A DNA stretch of 64,000 nucleotides, from NCBI RefSeq assembly GCF_900115655.1, contig NZ_FOXF01000007.1, positions 18,432 through 82,431 of the forward strand. Reading direction: 5' to 3'. This stretch comes from Ruminobacter amylophilus (lineage in GTDB: Bacteria; Pseudomonadota; Gammaproteobacteria; Enterobacterales; Succinivibrionaceae). Made by a program: the position numbers and the translations under genes. Position 1 is the stretch's first letter; every line of letters begins with the position of its first letter. The notes beneath the pieces were generated by a model, which did no database searches, was not told the DNA's origin, and worked only from the letters and a program-made list of their open reading frames with translations. This document shows, piece after piece, positions 1 through 9,307 of this stretch.

Positions 1-569
1 TCATGGAACATTCTGCTCATGCCTAAAAACATGGCTACAAACTGCTTGAACGCGTCACCGGAAAGACCCAGCCTGAAAGCAAGTTCTCTGCCCTGGAACG
101 GCTGAGCACCGCTTATCGGATCAATAACCACCTTGAAAATCTTCTCCGGAGTTTCGGCGGCTACCTTTTCTATTTCCATACCGCCTTCGGTTGAGGCCAT
201 GAACACCACACGGGCCTTTGATCTGTCGATTGTCGCACCGAGATAAAGCTCCCTGCTGATATCTGAACATGCTTCAACAAGCATTCGGGATACAGGCTGA
301 CCGCGTTCACCGGTCTGAACAGTAACAATGCGCTGTCCGAGCCATCTGTCTGCAAATTCACGGGCTTCGGCAGCTGTTCTGCAAACCTTAACCCCGCCAA
401 CCTTACCTCTTCCGCCGGTGTAAGCCTGACACTTGACCACAACCGGACTGCCGTTAAATTCTTCAAAAGCCTTTTCTACTTCAGAAGAAGTACTGCATAC
501 CGTATTTGCAGGAACAGGTAAGCCGTATTTTCTTAAAAGGTCTTTGGCCTGATATTCATGTAAATTCAT
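1..569 (-). CDS. sucC: Succinyl-CoA synthetase beta subunit, N-terminal part (cut by window edge)
   Basis: The minus frame opens at an ATG at 567-569 and runs off the window start, giving about 189 residues. It begins MNLHEYQAKDLLRKYG and continues with VVKCQAYTGGRGKVGGVKV, LVEACSDISRELYLG and VVFMASTEGGMEIEKV. These are the ATP-grasp hallmarks of SucC and align colinearly with the E. coli protein. The enzyme works with SucD to interconvert succinyl-CoA and succinate with nucleotide formation in the cytoplasm. No sucAB lies upstream: the gene starts after about 700 bases of non-coding DNA and is divergent from gltA, so sucC probably heads its own transcript with sucD outside the window. The Shine-Dalgarno is weak (CAGG about 10 bases before the ATG). 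Identity is certain; the C-terminal half is not in view. Confidence 0.95.
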   Translation of the reverse strand, partial: MNLHEYQAKDLLRKYGLPVPANTVCSTSSEVEKAFEEFNGSPVVVKCQAYTGGRGKVGGVKVCRTAAEAREFADRWLGQRIVTVQTGERGQPVSRMLVEACSDISRELYLGATIDRSKARVVFMASTEGGMEIEKVAAETPEKIFKVVIDPISGAQPFQGRELAFRLGLSGDAFKQFVAMFLGMSRMFH

Positions 570-1268
570 TTTGTACACAACCTGTATATAAAAATGCCCT
601 TCATTCCCGTCCGGTTCTTAACGACCGCTTTCGGCAAGATATATACCGCCAATGACTTTTTCATAAAAAAGATGTCATGGGCGGATACTCCGCCCTGTCG
701 TCTGGATACGGAAATGATTTTGTTATCTCTGAACTGTTCCGGCTGTTCAGAGCCGGAACTTCCTGACTCAACCACCGCGGCACGGGATGTGACATTGCAC
801 AGTCGGGTGCCTGCACGGTGTCCGCAGGCGTATAAGTTCGGACCGCTCGCGTCCTACTCTTCTTAGGTTTAGGTATCAACACCAAGATATTGCAGAATCA
901 ACACCGGTCTAATCACGGAATTTCCGCATAATCACGGAAACTAAAACGGATTAATGAACGATGTATCAAACTAGCGTCAATTATAGCTATACACATCACA
1001 AATTTAAAGTCAAAGATCAATAATAAATTAATGATTCAACTGATGACGCCGGTTACTGAACCGACAATTTGAGAACGGCTGTTCCGGACGCAAAAAACGG
1101 CAAAATACAAAATGACAGCGTTATCATTTAAATATTTTTGTTTTTGAACGTTTTAAATTATGTCAAATGCTTTCATTATGGTTATAATAGTAACAGTTTT
1201 TTGACGAATGGCTATATACATAATATTAATAACTGTCCGCCACGAAAAGATTTATGAAGGAGTATAAT
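570..1268. other. Divergent sucC-gltA intergenic region
   Basis: About 700 bases separate the two divergent genes. I see no convincing gene: the open frames here lack ribosome sites and recognisable products. An 11-base direct repeat TAATCACGGAA occurs at 910-920 and 929-939, centred 19 bases apart, which could be a regulator site. The gltA promoter lies at the right end. Confidence 0.5.
1160..1188 (+). promoter_or_regulatory. gltA promoter
   Basis: The -35 ATGTCA (1160-1165) and a perfect -10 TATAAT (1183-1188) are separated by 17 bases, about 80 bases upstream of the gltA start. Confidence 0.6.
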
Positions 1269-2591
1269 ATGTCCGAAGTGACTAATCAGAAAGTTGCTAT
1301 TCTCAATATTCCGGGTTTGGATCCGATTGAACTTCCCATTCTGAAGGGAACAGAAGGTCCGGAAGTAATTGATGTGAGAGCGCTGGGTTCTCATGGTTAC
1401 TTTACTTATGACCCAGGCTTTGTTTCTACAGCCTCATGTAAATCAAAAATCACCTTTATCGATGGTGAAAAAGGTGTTTTACTTCATCGCGGATACCCTA
1501 TTGCTCAGCTTGCGACACAGACTGACTACCTGCAGGTATGCTACCTTCTGCTCAACGGTGATTTACCGAATGCTGAACAGTATGCCAACTTCAAAAAGCG
1601 TGTAACCTACCACACCATGGTTCACGAACAGATTAATTCCCTGTTCAAGGCCTTCCGTCGTGATTCACACCCAATGGCCATCATGTGCGGTATTGCCGGT
1701 GCGCTTTCTGCGTTCTACCACGACAATCTGGACATTTACGATCCTGAACACAGAGAACTTACCGCATTAAGACTTATCGCCAAGATGCCTACCCTGGCAG
1801 CCATGGCCTACAAGTATTCCATCGGCCAGCCGTTCATGTCTCCAAAGAACGACTTAAGCTATGCAGGAAACTTCCTCCACATGATGTTCGCAACTCCATG
1901 TGAAGAGTACGTGGTTAACCCTGTAATTGAAAAAGCCCTCGATCGTATCTTCATTTTACATGCAGACCACGAACAGAACGCTTCAACCTCATCAGTTCGT
2001 CTTGCTGGTTCATCAGGTGCAAATCCATATGCGTGTATCGCCGCCGGTATCGCTTCACTCTGGGGTCCGGCACACGGCGGTGCAAACGAAGCATGCTTAA
2101 GAATGCTTGAACGTATCGGCACAGTTGATCGTATTCCTGAATTCATTGCCAAGGCAAAGGATAAGAAGGATCCGTTCAGACTCATGGGCTTCGGTCACCG
2201 TGTTTACAAGAACTACGATCCGAGAGCCACCGTAATGCGTGACACCTGCCATGAAGTTCTCAAGGAACTCAACATCAAGGATCATCCGATTCTCGACGTA
2301 GCCGTAGAACTCGAAAGAATCGCACGCAGTGATGAATACTTCATTGAACGCAAGCTCTACCCTAACGTAGACTTCTACTCAGGTATCATCCTTAATGCAA
2401 TCGGTATTCCAACCAACATGTTTACCGTAATCTTTGCTCTGGCAAGAACCATCGGCTGGATCACCCACTGGATTGAAATGAACGAAGAAGCTGATTCACG
2501 TATCGGCAGACCTCGTCAGATCTACATCGGCAGTCCAACCAGAGACGTTCGCCCTATAAATGAACGTGAAGCATGTCCTAAGAAGTTCTAA
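1269..2591 (+). CDS. gltA: Type II citrate synthase
   Basis: This 440-residue protein (E. coli 427) condenses oxaloacetate and acetyl-CoA to citrate. The three catalytic residues are in their family motifs: His269 in [12 protein letters not shown], His310 in [15 protein letters not shown] and Asp368 in PNVDFYSGI, each shifted 5-6 residues from the E. coli numbering. An upstream in-frame ATG at 1254 is possible, but the Shine-Dalgarno GAAGGAG at 1256-1262 overlaps it and sits 6 bases before the ATG at 1269, so 1269 is preferred. The gene is monocistronic, with its own promoter and a strong terminator, and is divergent from sucC as in enteric bacteria. Allosteric NADH inhibition is known for this hexameric class and is only inferred here. 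Confidence 0.97.
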   Translation: MSEVTNQKVAILNIPGLDPIELPILKGTEGPEVIDVRALGSHGYFTYDPGFVSTASCKSKITFIDGEKGVLLHRGYPIAQLATQTDYLQVCYLLLNGDLPNAEQYANFKKRVTYHTMVHEQINSLFKAFRRDSHPMAIMCGIAGALSAFYHDNLDIYDPEHRELTALRLIAKMPTLAAMAYKYSIGQPFMSPKNDLSYAGNFLHMMFATPCEEYVVNPVIEKALDRIFILHADHEQNASTSSVRLAGSSGANPYACIAAGIASLWGPAHGGANEACLRMLERIGTVDRIPEFIAKAKDKKDPFRLMGFGHRVYKNYDPRATVMRDTCHEVLKELNIKDHPILDVAVELERIARSDEYFIERKLYPNVDFYSGIILNAIGIPTNMFTVIFALARTIGWITHWIEMNEEADSRIGRPRQIYIGSPTRDVRPINEREACPKKF

Positions 2592-2617
2592 GATACAGAC
2601 TTCATACCTTTGACTGA

Positions 2618-2655
2618 ACAGGGTGCGTTACGCAGGTATCGCACCCTGTTTTTTT
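2618..2655 (+). terminator. gltA terminator
   Basis: A perfect 10-bp stem (ACAGGGTGCG / CGCACCCTGT) with a 12-base loop is followed by seven T residues. Confidence 0.9.
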
Positions 2656-2765
2656 GAATAAGGCTCCGGCCTGAATCAATTTGAGATATCAGACTGAGAC
2701 ACTTATCTGAATATTCTATATACTGTCAGCATTATCCGGAAATAAACAGATTAGGCACCGAACTC

Positions 2766-3386
2766 ATGATTCCTGTAACAGAAGCCGAAGTTTTACGTAT
2801 AGCCAGAGACCTTCTGTCTAAAGGTGAAAAGGTAAGCATCAATAAAATCAGGGCCGTACTGGGGCACGGCTCCTATTCCACCATTATGGAAATACTTGAC
2901 CGTAACGGTATAAAAACAGTCAAAACCAGAATAAGCCGGAACTCAGACAGTTCGGCCGACGGGGAAAGACTTGAGGTACTCCGGCATCTTCAGAAAACCA
3001 TTATCAAGGAACAGTGTCACAATGAGTCTCTTAAAACCAGACTGCATCAGCTCAGAGACACATCTGTCATCGAAAACATAGTACTGCTTAATCTGGTTAA
3101 AACCATACTGGTAAAACATCTGTCACCGGACAGTGAAATCATCCGTTTTCTACCTGAAGATGAAATCAAATGGAAATTCCTCAAACAGCACGGAGATTTT
3201 GCCAGAACCACTGTAGAAAACATGGAACGGATGCTCATAGAAGACTTTATAAAGAACCTTCAGACACTGAAAAACAACGTACATGAACTGCATCTCAACG
3301 GAGACTACCAGAGTCTCACCAACATTGAGAAAATGCTCAAGGATTTACTGAACAGGAGCCGAAATGACGGGGTTTACAACTACTGA
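2766..3386 (+). CDS. KfrA-like DNA-binding coiled-coil protein, copy 1
   Basis: This is a 206-residue protein. Residues 1-50 resemble the KfrA N-terminal DNA-binding domain: AEVLRIARDLLSKGEKVSINKIRAVLGHGSYSTIMEILD, split here as a helix, a turn with VSINKIR and the LGHGSYSTI signature. The rest is a long, charged, probably helical tail (about 60-200), as in KfrA of IncP plasmids, where the coiled coil mediates multimerisation. Its 3' end overlaps the start of a paralogue by 23 bases, so the pair is translationally coupled. The role on a chromosome is unknown; sequence-specific repression or nucleoid organisation are inferences. The start codon has no strong ribosome site. The family assignment rests on the N-terminal signature only. 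Confidence 0.7.
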   Translation: MIPVTEAEVLRIARDLLSKGEKVSINKIRAVLGHGSYSTIMEILDRNGIKTVKTRISRNSDSSADGERLEVLRHLQKTIIKEQCHNESLKTRLHQLRDTSVIENIVLLNLVKTILVKHLSPDSEIIRFLPEDEIKWKFLKQHGDFARTTVENMERMLIEDFIKNLQTLKNNVHELHLNGDYQSLTNIEKMLKDLLNRSRNDGVYNY

Positions 3387-3945
3387 AATAGATCTGGCCA
3401 TCAAGAATCTTCAGGCAACAAATCAGAAGATCTCAACCATAAACATGAGAAAAATACTCGGACGCGGTTCATATGGCACCATTCAGAAAATATTAAGACA
3501 GAAAGGCTATCTGGACGCTTCTGATAAATTCAGTCTGAATGAGACCGAAGAAACCGGCACGGAGCATAACAGCCTCGTTTCACAGGATCCGGAAACCGGA
3601 GAACTTCCCACCGGAAGTCCGGGGGTGGAATCACTTATTTCCGACGCCCAAAAAACATTAACCAGACTTCGCAGGGAAAACCTGAAACTTAACGATGAAA
3701 TAAACCGTATGGAAACCGAAGTGACCGCCCCGTTAAACGAATACCAGGCCATACTTAAATTCATCAACAACAGGTTCTTTCAGGGAGCTTCCCCTGAAAT
3801 CCCGGAAGACCTGCTGATAATCCTCAGAGAGCTGATTTTAAGAACCAGACCTAAACTCGGCATTCTTCACAACGATAAACCGGAATATTATCGAGATGAT
3901 GCGGACAGAATTCTCAGGGCTATTCTCCTGAGCAGAAATCTGTAA
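3364..3945 (+). CDS. KfrA-like DNA-binding protein, copy 2
   Basis: This 193-residue paralogue of the preceding gene has an N-terminus, residues 1-48, that carries the same signature (INMRKILGRGSYGTIQKIL). A Ser/Glu/Gly-rich linker (about 55-90) and a helical segment with heptad-like leucines and charges (about 95-130, LTRLRRENLKLNDEINRME) follow. The start is supported by AGGAG at 3354-3358, inside the upstream gene. The tails of the two copies are not obviously similar, so they may bind related DNA sites while differing in partners. They form a two-gene unit closed by the bidirectional hairpin at 3989-4020. Function is unknown. Confidence 0.68.
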   Translation: MTGFTTTEIDLAIKNLQATNQKISTINMRKILGRGSYGTIQKILRQKGYLDASDKFSLNETEETGTEHNSLVSQDPETGELPTGSPGVESLISDAQKTLTRLRRENLKLNDEINRMETEVTAPLNEYQAILKFINNRFFQGASPEIPEDLLIILRELILRTRPKLGILHNDKPEYYRDDADRILRAILLSRNL

Positions 3946-3988
3946 GACGCGCTCAGACACGTTTCTACCGCAGAATCGACGCATAAAC

Positions 3989-4020
3989 AATGAGGCCCCG
4001 GTTTTATCCGGGGCCTCATT
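3989..4020. terminator. Bidirectional terminator between kfrA-like pair and fbaA
   Basis: A perfect 13-bp stem AATGAGGCCCCGG / CCGGGGCCTCATT with a 6-base loop lies between convergent genes and has T-rich flanks on both sides. Confidence 0.85.
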
Positions 4021-4045
4021 TATTTATCTAGAAGATACCAGAGAA

Positions 4046-5128
4046 TTAGAGAGAGTTCTTAGAACCTAATTCTTCGAAAGCTTCCTGTAAACGAGCGATC
4101 ATACCTTCCTGACCCTTACGTAACCATACGCGTGGATCGTAGTACTTCTTGTTAGGAGCGTGTTCACCTTCTGGGTTGCCTAACTGACCCTGTAAGTAAG
4201 CTTCCTTATCCTTGTAGTAGTTTAATACACCACTCCAGGTAGCCCACTGAGTATCGGTATCGATGTTCATCTTAACTACACCGTAGCTAACTGCATCACG
4301 GATATCCTGAGCAGCAGAACCTGAACCGCCGTGGAATACGAAGCTTAATGGCTTAGCACCTTCAGCAAGACCTAACTTCTTAGCTACATAAGCCTGTGAA
4401 TCACGGAGGATGGTTGGCTTGAGCTTAACGTTACCAGCCTGGTAAACACCGTGTACGTTACCGAAAGAAGCAGCGATAGTGAAGTTAGGGCTGATCTTGC
4501 TTAAACGTTCGTAAGCGTAGTAAACGTCTTCTGGCTGAGTGTAGAGAGCTGATTCATCCTTACCAGAATTATCAACACCGTCTTCTTCACCGCCGGTGCA
4601 GCCTAATTCTAATTCAAGGGTCATGTCAATCTTAGCCATACGTTCTAAGTACTTGCAGCAGAGGTCGATGTTGTCCTTTAAAGATTCTTCTGAAAGGTCG
4701 ATCATGTGAGAAGAGAATAAAGGTACGCCGTGTTCAGCGTAGTACTTTTCACCAGCGTCGAGAAGACCGTCGATCCATGGGAGGAGCTTCTTAGCGCAGT
4801 GGTCGGTGTGCATAATTACAGGAACACCGTAAGCTTCAGCAACGTTACGAGCGTGTAAAGCAGCAGAGATAGAACCTAAAACCTGAGCCTTCTGACCTTC
4901 AAGCTTTAAACCCTTACCAGCGATGAACTGAGCACCGCCGTTAGAGATCTGAACAATTACTGGAGCCTGAGCTACGCGAGCAGCTTCGATAACAGCGTTG
5001 ATAGAATCAGTACCTACACAGTTAACAGCTGGAATTGCAAAGCCGTTTTCTCTAGCAACTGCAAAAACCTTGTTTAAATCTTTACCAGCGATAACGCCTG
5101 GCTTTACAACGTCTAAAATCTTAGTCAT
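4046..5128 (-). CDS. fbaA: Class II fructose-1,6-bisphosphate aldolase
   Basis: This 360-residue protein (E. coli FbaA 359) is a zinc-dependent aldolase splitting fructose-1,6-bisphosphate into DHAP and glyceraldehyde-3-phosphate. The motif HTDH falls at residues 107-110, placing the catalytic Asp109 and zinc ligand His110 exactly as in E. coli. The acidic motif ELGCTGGEEDGVDNS, the second zinc-ligand histidine in FGNVHGVY and the phosphate-binding FVFHGGSGS are present. It lies 85 bases after pgk on the same strand, the common gammaproteobacterial pgk-fba order. An intercistronic hairpin may tune its level. The product is a glycolytic and gluconeogenic enzyme in the cytoplasm. Confidence 0.97.
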   Translation of the reverse strand: MTKILDVVKPGVIAGKDLNKVFAVARENGFAIPAVNCVGTDSINAVIEAARVAQAPVIVQISNGGAQFIAGKGLKLEGQKAQVLGSISAALHARNVAEAYGVPVIMHTDHCAKKLLPWIDGLLDAGEKYYAEHGVPLFSSHMIDLSEESLKDNIDLCCKYLERMAKIDMTLELELGCTGGEEDGVDNSGKDESALYTQPEDVYYAYERLSKISPNFTIAASFGNVHGVYQAGNVKLKPTILRDSQAYVAKKLGLAEGAKPLSFVFHGGSGSAAQDIRDAVSYGVVKMNIDTDTQWATWSGVLNYYKDKEAYLQGQLGNPEGEHAPNKKYYDPRVWLRKGQEGMIARLQEAFEELGSKNSL

Positions 5129-5176
5129 TTAGATAATTTCCCAATATATATATTGATTTATAAAATAAAGCAGAAG

Positions 5177-5199
5177 CGGGAGGATGTTTATTCCTCCCG
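5177..5199 (-). terminator. pgk-fbaA intercistronic hairpin
   Basis: CGGGAGGA / TCCTCCCG forms an 8-bp stem with a 7-base loop. In the minus direction it is followed by only a weak T-rich run (CTTTATTTTA), so it is either a leaky terminator or an RNA-stabilising hairpin within the operon. Confidence 0.5.
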
Positions 5200-5213
5200 T
5201 TCATTTTTAAAAA

Positions 5214-6386
5214 TTAAGCCTTTTCAGCAGCACGCTTTTCAAGGATTTCTACAGCTGGAAGCTTCTTGCCTTCAACGAATTCAAGGAATGCACCACCACC
5301 GGTAGAGATGTAAGAGATCTTGTCAGTTACACCGAACTTCTGGATAGCGTTGATGGTATCACCACCGCCAGCGATTGAGAATGCATCGCTTTCAGCAATA
5401 GCCTTAGCCATTTCTTCAGTACCCTTAGCGAAGTTGTCGAATTCGAATACGCCAACCGGGCCGTTCCAGAGGATGGTCTTGGCATTCTTGATGATTTCAA
5501 CAATCTTAGCGGTGCTCTTAGGACCGAAGTCGAAAATCTTGTCGTCAGCAGTAACGTCAGCAACGTCCTTGATTTCAGCAGCTGCGGTTTCGCTGAATTC
5601 CTTACCGGTTACAACGTCGATAACTTCAGGAATAGTGGTCTTGCTTGCGATATCCTTAGCGGTATCAACGAGATCTGGTTCATATAAAGAACCGCCTACG
5701 TTCTTGCCTTCAGCAGCGATGAAGGTGTTAGCGATACCACCGCCAACGATGATCTGGTCAGCAATCTTAGCTAAAGAGTATAAAACTTCGAGCTTGGTTG
5801 AAACCTTAGAACCGCCAACGATAGCAACCATTGGTCTTGCTGGGTTGTCCATTGCCTTGCCTAAAGCATCAAGTTCTGCAGCAAGGAGAGGACCTGCACA
5901 TGCGATAGGAGCAAACTGAGCAGCACCGTAAGTGGTACCCTGAGCACGGTGAGCAGTACCGAAAGCATCCATTACGAATACGTCGCAGAGAGCAGCGTAC
6001 TTCTTGGCAAGAGCTTCATCGTTCTTCTTTTCACCCTTGTTGAAACGGCAGTTTTCTAAAACAACCAGTTCGCCTTCCTTTACGTCAACAGGAGTATCAA
6101 GATAATCCTTAACGAGACGTACCGGACAATCCATGTGATCCTTTAAGTAATCAACTACAGGCTTTAAAGAGAATGCTTCATCGTATTCACCTTCAGTTGG
6201 TCTACCGAGGTGAGAGGTAACCATAACCTTTGCACCGTGTTCAAGAGCGTACTTAATGGTTGGCATGGTAGCGGTAATACGCTTGTCAGAAGCAACCTTA
6301 CCATCTTTTACAGGTACATTAAGGTCGGCACGGATTAATACTCTCTTACCGGCTAAGTCTAAATCTGTCATCTTGATAACTGACAT
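5214..6386 (-). CDS. pgk: Phosphoglycerate kinase
   Basis: This 390-residue cytoplasmic monomer transfers phosphate between 1,3-bisphosphoglycerate and ADP. The N-terminal signature [16 protein letters not shown], the substrate-binding motif [10 protein letters not shown], the hinge region [16 protein letters not shown], the nucleotide site WNGPVGVFE and the C-terminal [12 protein letters not shown] and STGGGAFLE are all intact. The start is supported by GAGG about 9 bases upstream. It is first of the pgk-fbaA pair. A 570-base upstream region holds a plausible promoter, giving a leader of about 235 nt. Confidence 0.97.
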   Translation of the reverse strand: MSVIKMTDLDLAGKRVLIRADLNVPVKDGKVASDKRITATMPTIKYALEHGAKVMVTSHLGRPTEGEYDEAFSLKPVVDYLKDHMDCPVRLVKDYLDTPVDVKEGELVVLENCRFNKGEKKNDEALAKKYAALCDVFVMDAFGTAHRAQGTTYGAAQFAPIACAGPLLAAELDALGKAMDNPARPMVAIVGGSKVSTKLEVLYSLAKIADQIIVGGGIANTFIAAEGKNVGGSLYEPDLVDTAKDIASKTTIPEVIDVVTGKEFSETAAAEIKDVADVTADDKIFDFGPKSTAKIVEIIKNAKTILWNGPVGVFEFDNFAKGTEEMAKAIAESDAFSIAGGGDTINAIQKFGVTDKISYISTGGGAFLEFVEGKKLPAVEILEKRAAEKA

Positions 6387-6957
6387 ATCAAAGTCCTCAT
6401 TTTATTAAGACAAAAATAACAAAAAAACTACCGATGACTTTTAATCACCGGTCAACAATTCAGGTGCCGTACATAATACGGTCACAACCCCATATTTGAA
6501 ACGGTTCCGGTTCACATCACCGGGAAACAGCTTTTCTCAAACCGTTCAAAATCATAATTTACGCCATTTCACTGAAGAAGTGCCGGAGTTTGAGACACAT
6601 TAACATCAGTACTTTGTAAATACGTGCTAATTGTACTACTTTTTATGAAAACTGTCTTTTAAAAAATTTCTATAGGACTCATCTTCACCGTTTTTTGGTT
6701 TGCCCGGCCGTATTTTTTAATTAACCGCCATTCATCATGCAGTACAACAGTCTAAAAAACAATCAAAATAGTAATACATATCTTAAAATTTATCAATCTA
6801 TTTTCAAGCAGATTTGCTTATATGTTCAACCTTTACGGCAACAGTCTCCGGTCTTCTGCTTTTCCATATCCTAAAACATGAACCGCCGCCGGAATACACC
6901 GACGACGGTTCTGTCATAAAAAATCTGAATTATCGTAATTCAGAGACCCGTACCGAA
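6387..6957 (-). promoter_or_regulatory. pgk upstream region with candidate promoter at 6630-6658
   Basis: In the minus direction AAGACA (6653-6658) and TACAAT (6630-6635) are spaced by 17 bases, a plausible pgk promoter. The region also holds the tkt terminator at its left-hand (pgk-distal) end. I see no gene here; a short plus-strand open frame at 6814-7041 runs into tkt and has no support. Confidence 0.4.
6881..6910 (-). terminator. tkt terminator
   Basis: In the minus direction AACCGTCGTCGG pairs with CCGGCGGCGGTT through two G-U pairs (12 bp, 6-base loop), followed by CATGTTTT. Confidence 0.65.
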
Positions 6958-8952
6958 TTACTTCAGAATGGTCTTAGCCTTGCTTACGGCATTTTCAACG
7001 GTAAAGCCGAAGAGCTTGAACAGCTGATCTGCAGGAGCTGATTCACCGAAGGTATCCATACCGAGAATTACTCCGTTGAGACCTACGTACTTGTACCAGA
7101 AATCACTGATACCGGCTTCGATAGCCATACGTGCGGTAACTGATGAAGGCAGAACAGATTCCTTGTATTCAGGACTCTGCTTATCAAACACTTCGGTACA
7201 TGGCATTGATACCACGCGAATCTTCTTGCCTTCAGCTTCAAGAGCTTCTGCAGTCTTCATGGCGAGTTCTACTTCGGAACCGGTTGCGATGATGATTAAA
7301 TCAGGATTTTCGCTGCCTGACTTGAGAACATAACCGCCCTTCTTGACATTTGCAAGCTGTTCCGGAGTTCTGTCCATCTGAGCGAGACCCTGACGTGAGA
7401 AAATAAGAGCACTTGGAGTCTGCTTTGATTCAATGGCCTGCTGCCATGCAACTGCTGATTCAACCTGGTCACATGGTCTCCAGGTGTTCAGATTCAGGCT
7501 TATTCTCAGAGTTGAAATCTGTTCTACAGGCTGATGGGTAGGACCGTCTTCACCGAGACCGATGGAGTCGTGAGTGAATACGTAGATTACAGGTAACTTC
7601 ATGAGAGAACTCATTCTTACCGCATTCTTTGCATATTCCATGAACATCAGGAAGGTTGCACCGTAAGGCTTGAAACCGCCGTGGAGGTATACACCGTTCA
7701 TGATGGCGCTCATACCGAATTCACGTACACCGTAGTGAATGTAGTTACCTGACGCATCATCAGCGGTAACAGACTTTGAATTACGGTTGAAGGTCAGATT
7801 GCTTGGTGCAAGGTCAGCTGAACCGCCTAAGAATTCAGGCAGTACGTCGCTGTAGGCATCAAGTGCGTTCTGACTGGCCTTGCGGCTTGCGATCTTGGCA
7901 GGATTTGCCTGTAATTCACGGATATAGGCTTCTGACTTTTCAGTCCAGTCTGCAGGAAGTTCGTGATTCATGCGACGGATGAATTCAGCGGCAAGTTCTG
8001 GGTACTTGGCCTGATACTTGGCAAAAAGTTCATTCCATGCGTTTTCCTTTTCAGCACCGGCTTTCTTTGCGTCCCAGGCTTCGTATACTTCAGCAGGAAC
8101 TTCGAAAGGACCGTACTTCCAGCCGAGGTTTTCCTTGGCAAGAGCGATTTCAGCATCACCGAGAGGTGAACCGTGACACTTTTCGGTACCCTGCTTGTTA
8201 GGAGAACCGCAGCCGATTACGGTCTTGCAGCAGATGATACTTGGCTTGTCGGTAACCTTCTGAGCTTCCTTTACGGCTGCTTCGATGGCTGCGCTGTCAT
8301 GGCCGTCAACCTTCTGAACGTGCCAGCCGTATGCTGCGAAACGGGCAGCGGTATCTTCTGCGAACCAGCCTGAAGTGTTACCGTCGATGGAAATGCCGTT
8401 GTCATCCCAGAAAGCGATAAGCTTGCCGAGCTTTAAGGTACCTGCCAGTGAACATGCTTCGTGAGAAACACCTTCCATCAGACAGCCGTCGCCCATGAAT
8501 ACATAGGTGTAATGGTCAACAATATTCAGACCGTCGCGATTGAACTGAGCTGCAAGCACCTTTTCGGCAAGAGCCATACCAACTGCATTGGTGATACCCT
8601 GACCTAAAGGACCGGTGGTGGTTTCAACACCTTCGGCGTAGCCGTACTCAGGATGACCTGGAGTCTTTGAATGTAACTGTCTGAAATTCTTCAGGTCTTC
8701 AATTGAAAGATTGTATCCGGTTAAGTGAAGCAGAGAATAAAGAAGCATTGAGCCATGGCCGTTTGACAATACGAAACGATCACGGTTAACCCACTTAGGA
8801 TCAGCAGGATTGTGATTTAAAAAATGACGCCATAATACTTCCGCAATATCAGCCATACCCATAGGTGCACCTGGATGACCTGAGTTGGCCTTCTGGATAG
8901 CATCCATACTTAAGGCTCTTATAGCATTTGCCAATGTTTTGTTGGACAACAT
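6958..8952 (-). CDS. tktA: Transketolase
   Basis: This 664-residue thiamine-diphosphate enzyme (E. coli TktA 663) performs two-carbon transfers in the non-oxidative pentose phosphate pathway. It shows [21 protein letters not shown], the ThDP motif beginning [13 protein letters not shown] and ending in [10 protein letters not shown], the [14 protein letters not shown] loop of the pyrimidine domain and a C-terminal domain with [10 protein letters not shown]. An in-frame ATG four codons upstream (8964) exists, but the GGAG at 8959-8962 is well placed for the ATG at 8952, and family alignment ([18 protein letters not shown]) agrees. The gene is flanked by its own terminator and promoter. Confidence 0.96.
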   Translation of the reverse strand: MLSNKTLANAIRALSMDAIQKANSGHPGAPMGMADIAEVLWRHFLNHNPADPKWVNRDRFVLSNGHGSMLLYSLLHLTGYNLSIEDLKNFRQLHSKTPGHPEYGYAEGVETTTGPLGQGITNAVGMALAEKVLAAQFNRDGLNIVDHYTYVFMGDGCLMEGVSHEACSLAGTLKLGKLIAFWDDNGISIDGNTSGWFAEDTAARFAAYGWHVQKVDGHDSAAIEAAVKEAQKVTDKPSIICCKTVIGCGSPNKQGTEKCHGSPLGDAEIALAKENLGWKYGPFEVPAEVYEAWDAKKAGAEKENAWNELFAKYQAKYPELAAEFIRRMNHELPADWTEKSEAYIRELQANPAKIASRKASQNALDAYSDVLPEFLGGSADLAPSNLTFNRNSKSVTADDASGNYIHYGVREFGMSAIMNGVYLHGGFKPYGATFLMFMEYAKNAVRMSSLMKLPVIYVFTHDSIGLGEDGPTHQPVEQISTLRISLNLNTWRPCDQVESAVAWQQAIESKQTPSALIFSRQGLAQMDRTPEQLANVKKGGYVLKSGSENPDLIIIATGSEVELAMKTAEALEAEGKKIRVVSMPCTEVFDKQSPEYKESVLPSSVTARMAIEAGISDFWYKYVGLNGVILGMDTFGESAPADQLFKLFGFTVENAVSKAKTILK

Positions 8953-9307
8953 CTCATACTCCATCTTTCGATCTGAAAAAGTTTACCTCTAAAAACTGGT
9001 GACTGTTTAACGCCATACACCAATAATCAGGCAAGCAGAATTAGAAAATTACCAAATTTACAGCAGGTAATAATTTTTCATGCATTATGCCATTATGACA
9101 GTCTTAAATCAATTCAATATTGCCACAGTGGATGAATAACTCAAATTTCCTGCCGGTTTCATGTATAAAAAATACTGTATTTGTGAAATACATCCATATG
9201 ACGGCTGAACAGCATTTCTGACAGTCTTAAAATTTACCGCGCAGACACTTAAAACAAAAGCGGACAGAACGCCACCGCTCCGTCCGCACATTCTTAAACC
9301 CGCAGGC
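8953..9307 (-). promoter_or_regulatory. tkt upstream region, candidate promoter 9084-9112
   Basis: In the minus direction TTGATT (9107-9112) and CATAAT (9084-9089) are 17 bases apart, giving a leader of about 125 nt. No gene is seen in this interval; it also contains the terminator of the upstream three-gene operon. Confidence 0.4.
9249..9287 (-). terminator. Terminator of the BMP/EAL operon
   Basis: The stem GCGGAC / GTCCGC extends by further pairs with two mismatches (9260-9287). In the minus direction it is followed by TTTTGTTTTAAG. Confidence 0.75.

Noticed and set aside
594..866. Plus-strand 90-codon frame between sucC and gltA
   Set aside because: No ribosome site, odd composition and no recognisable product.
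5320..5919. 199-codon frame antisense to pgk
   Set aside because: pgk is certain; the frame has no start signal and low-complexity composition.
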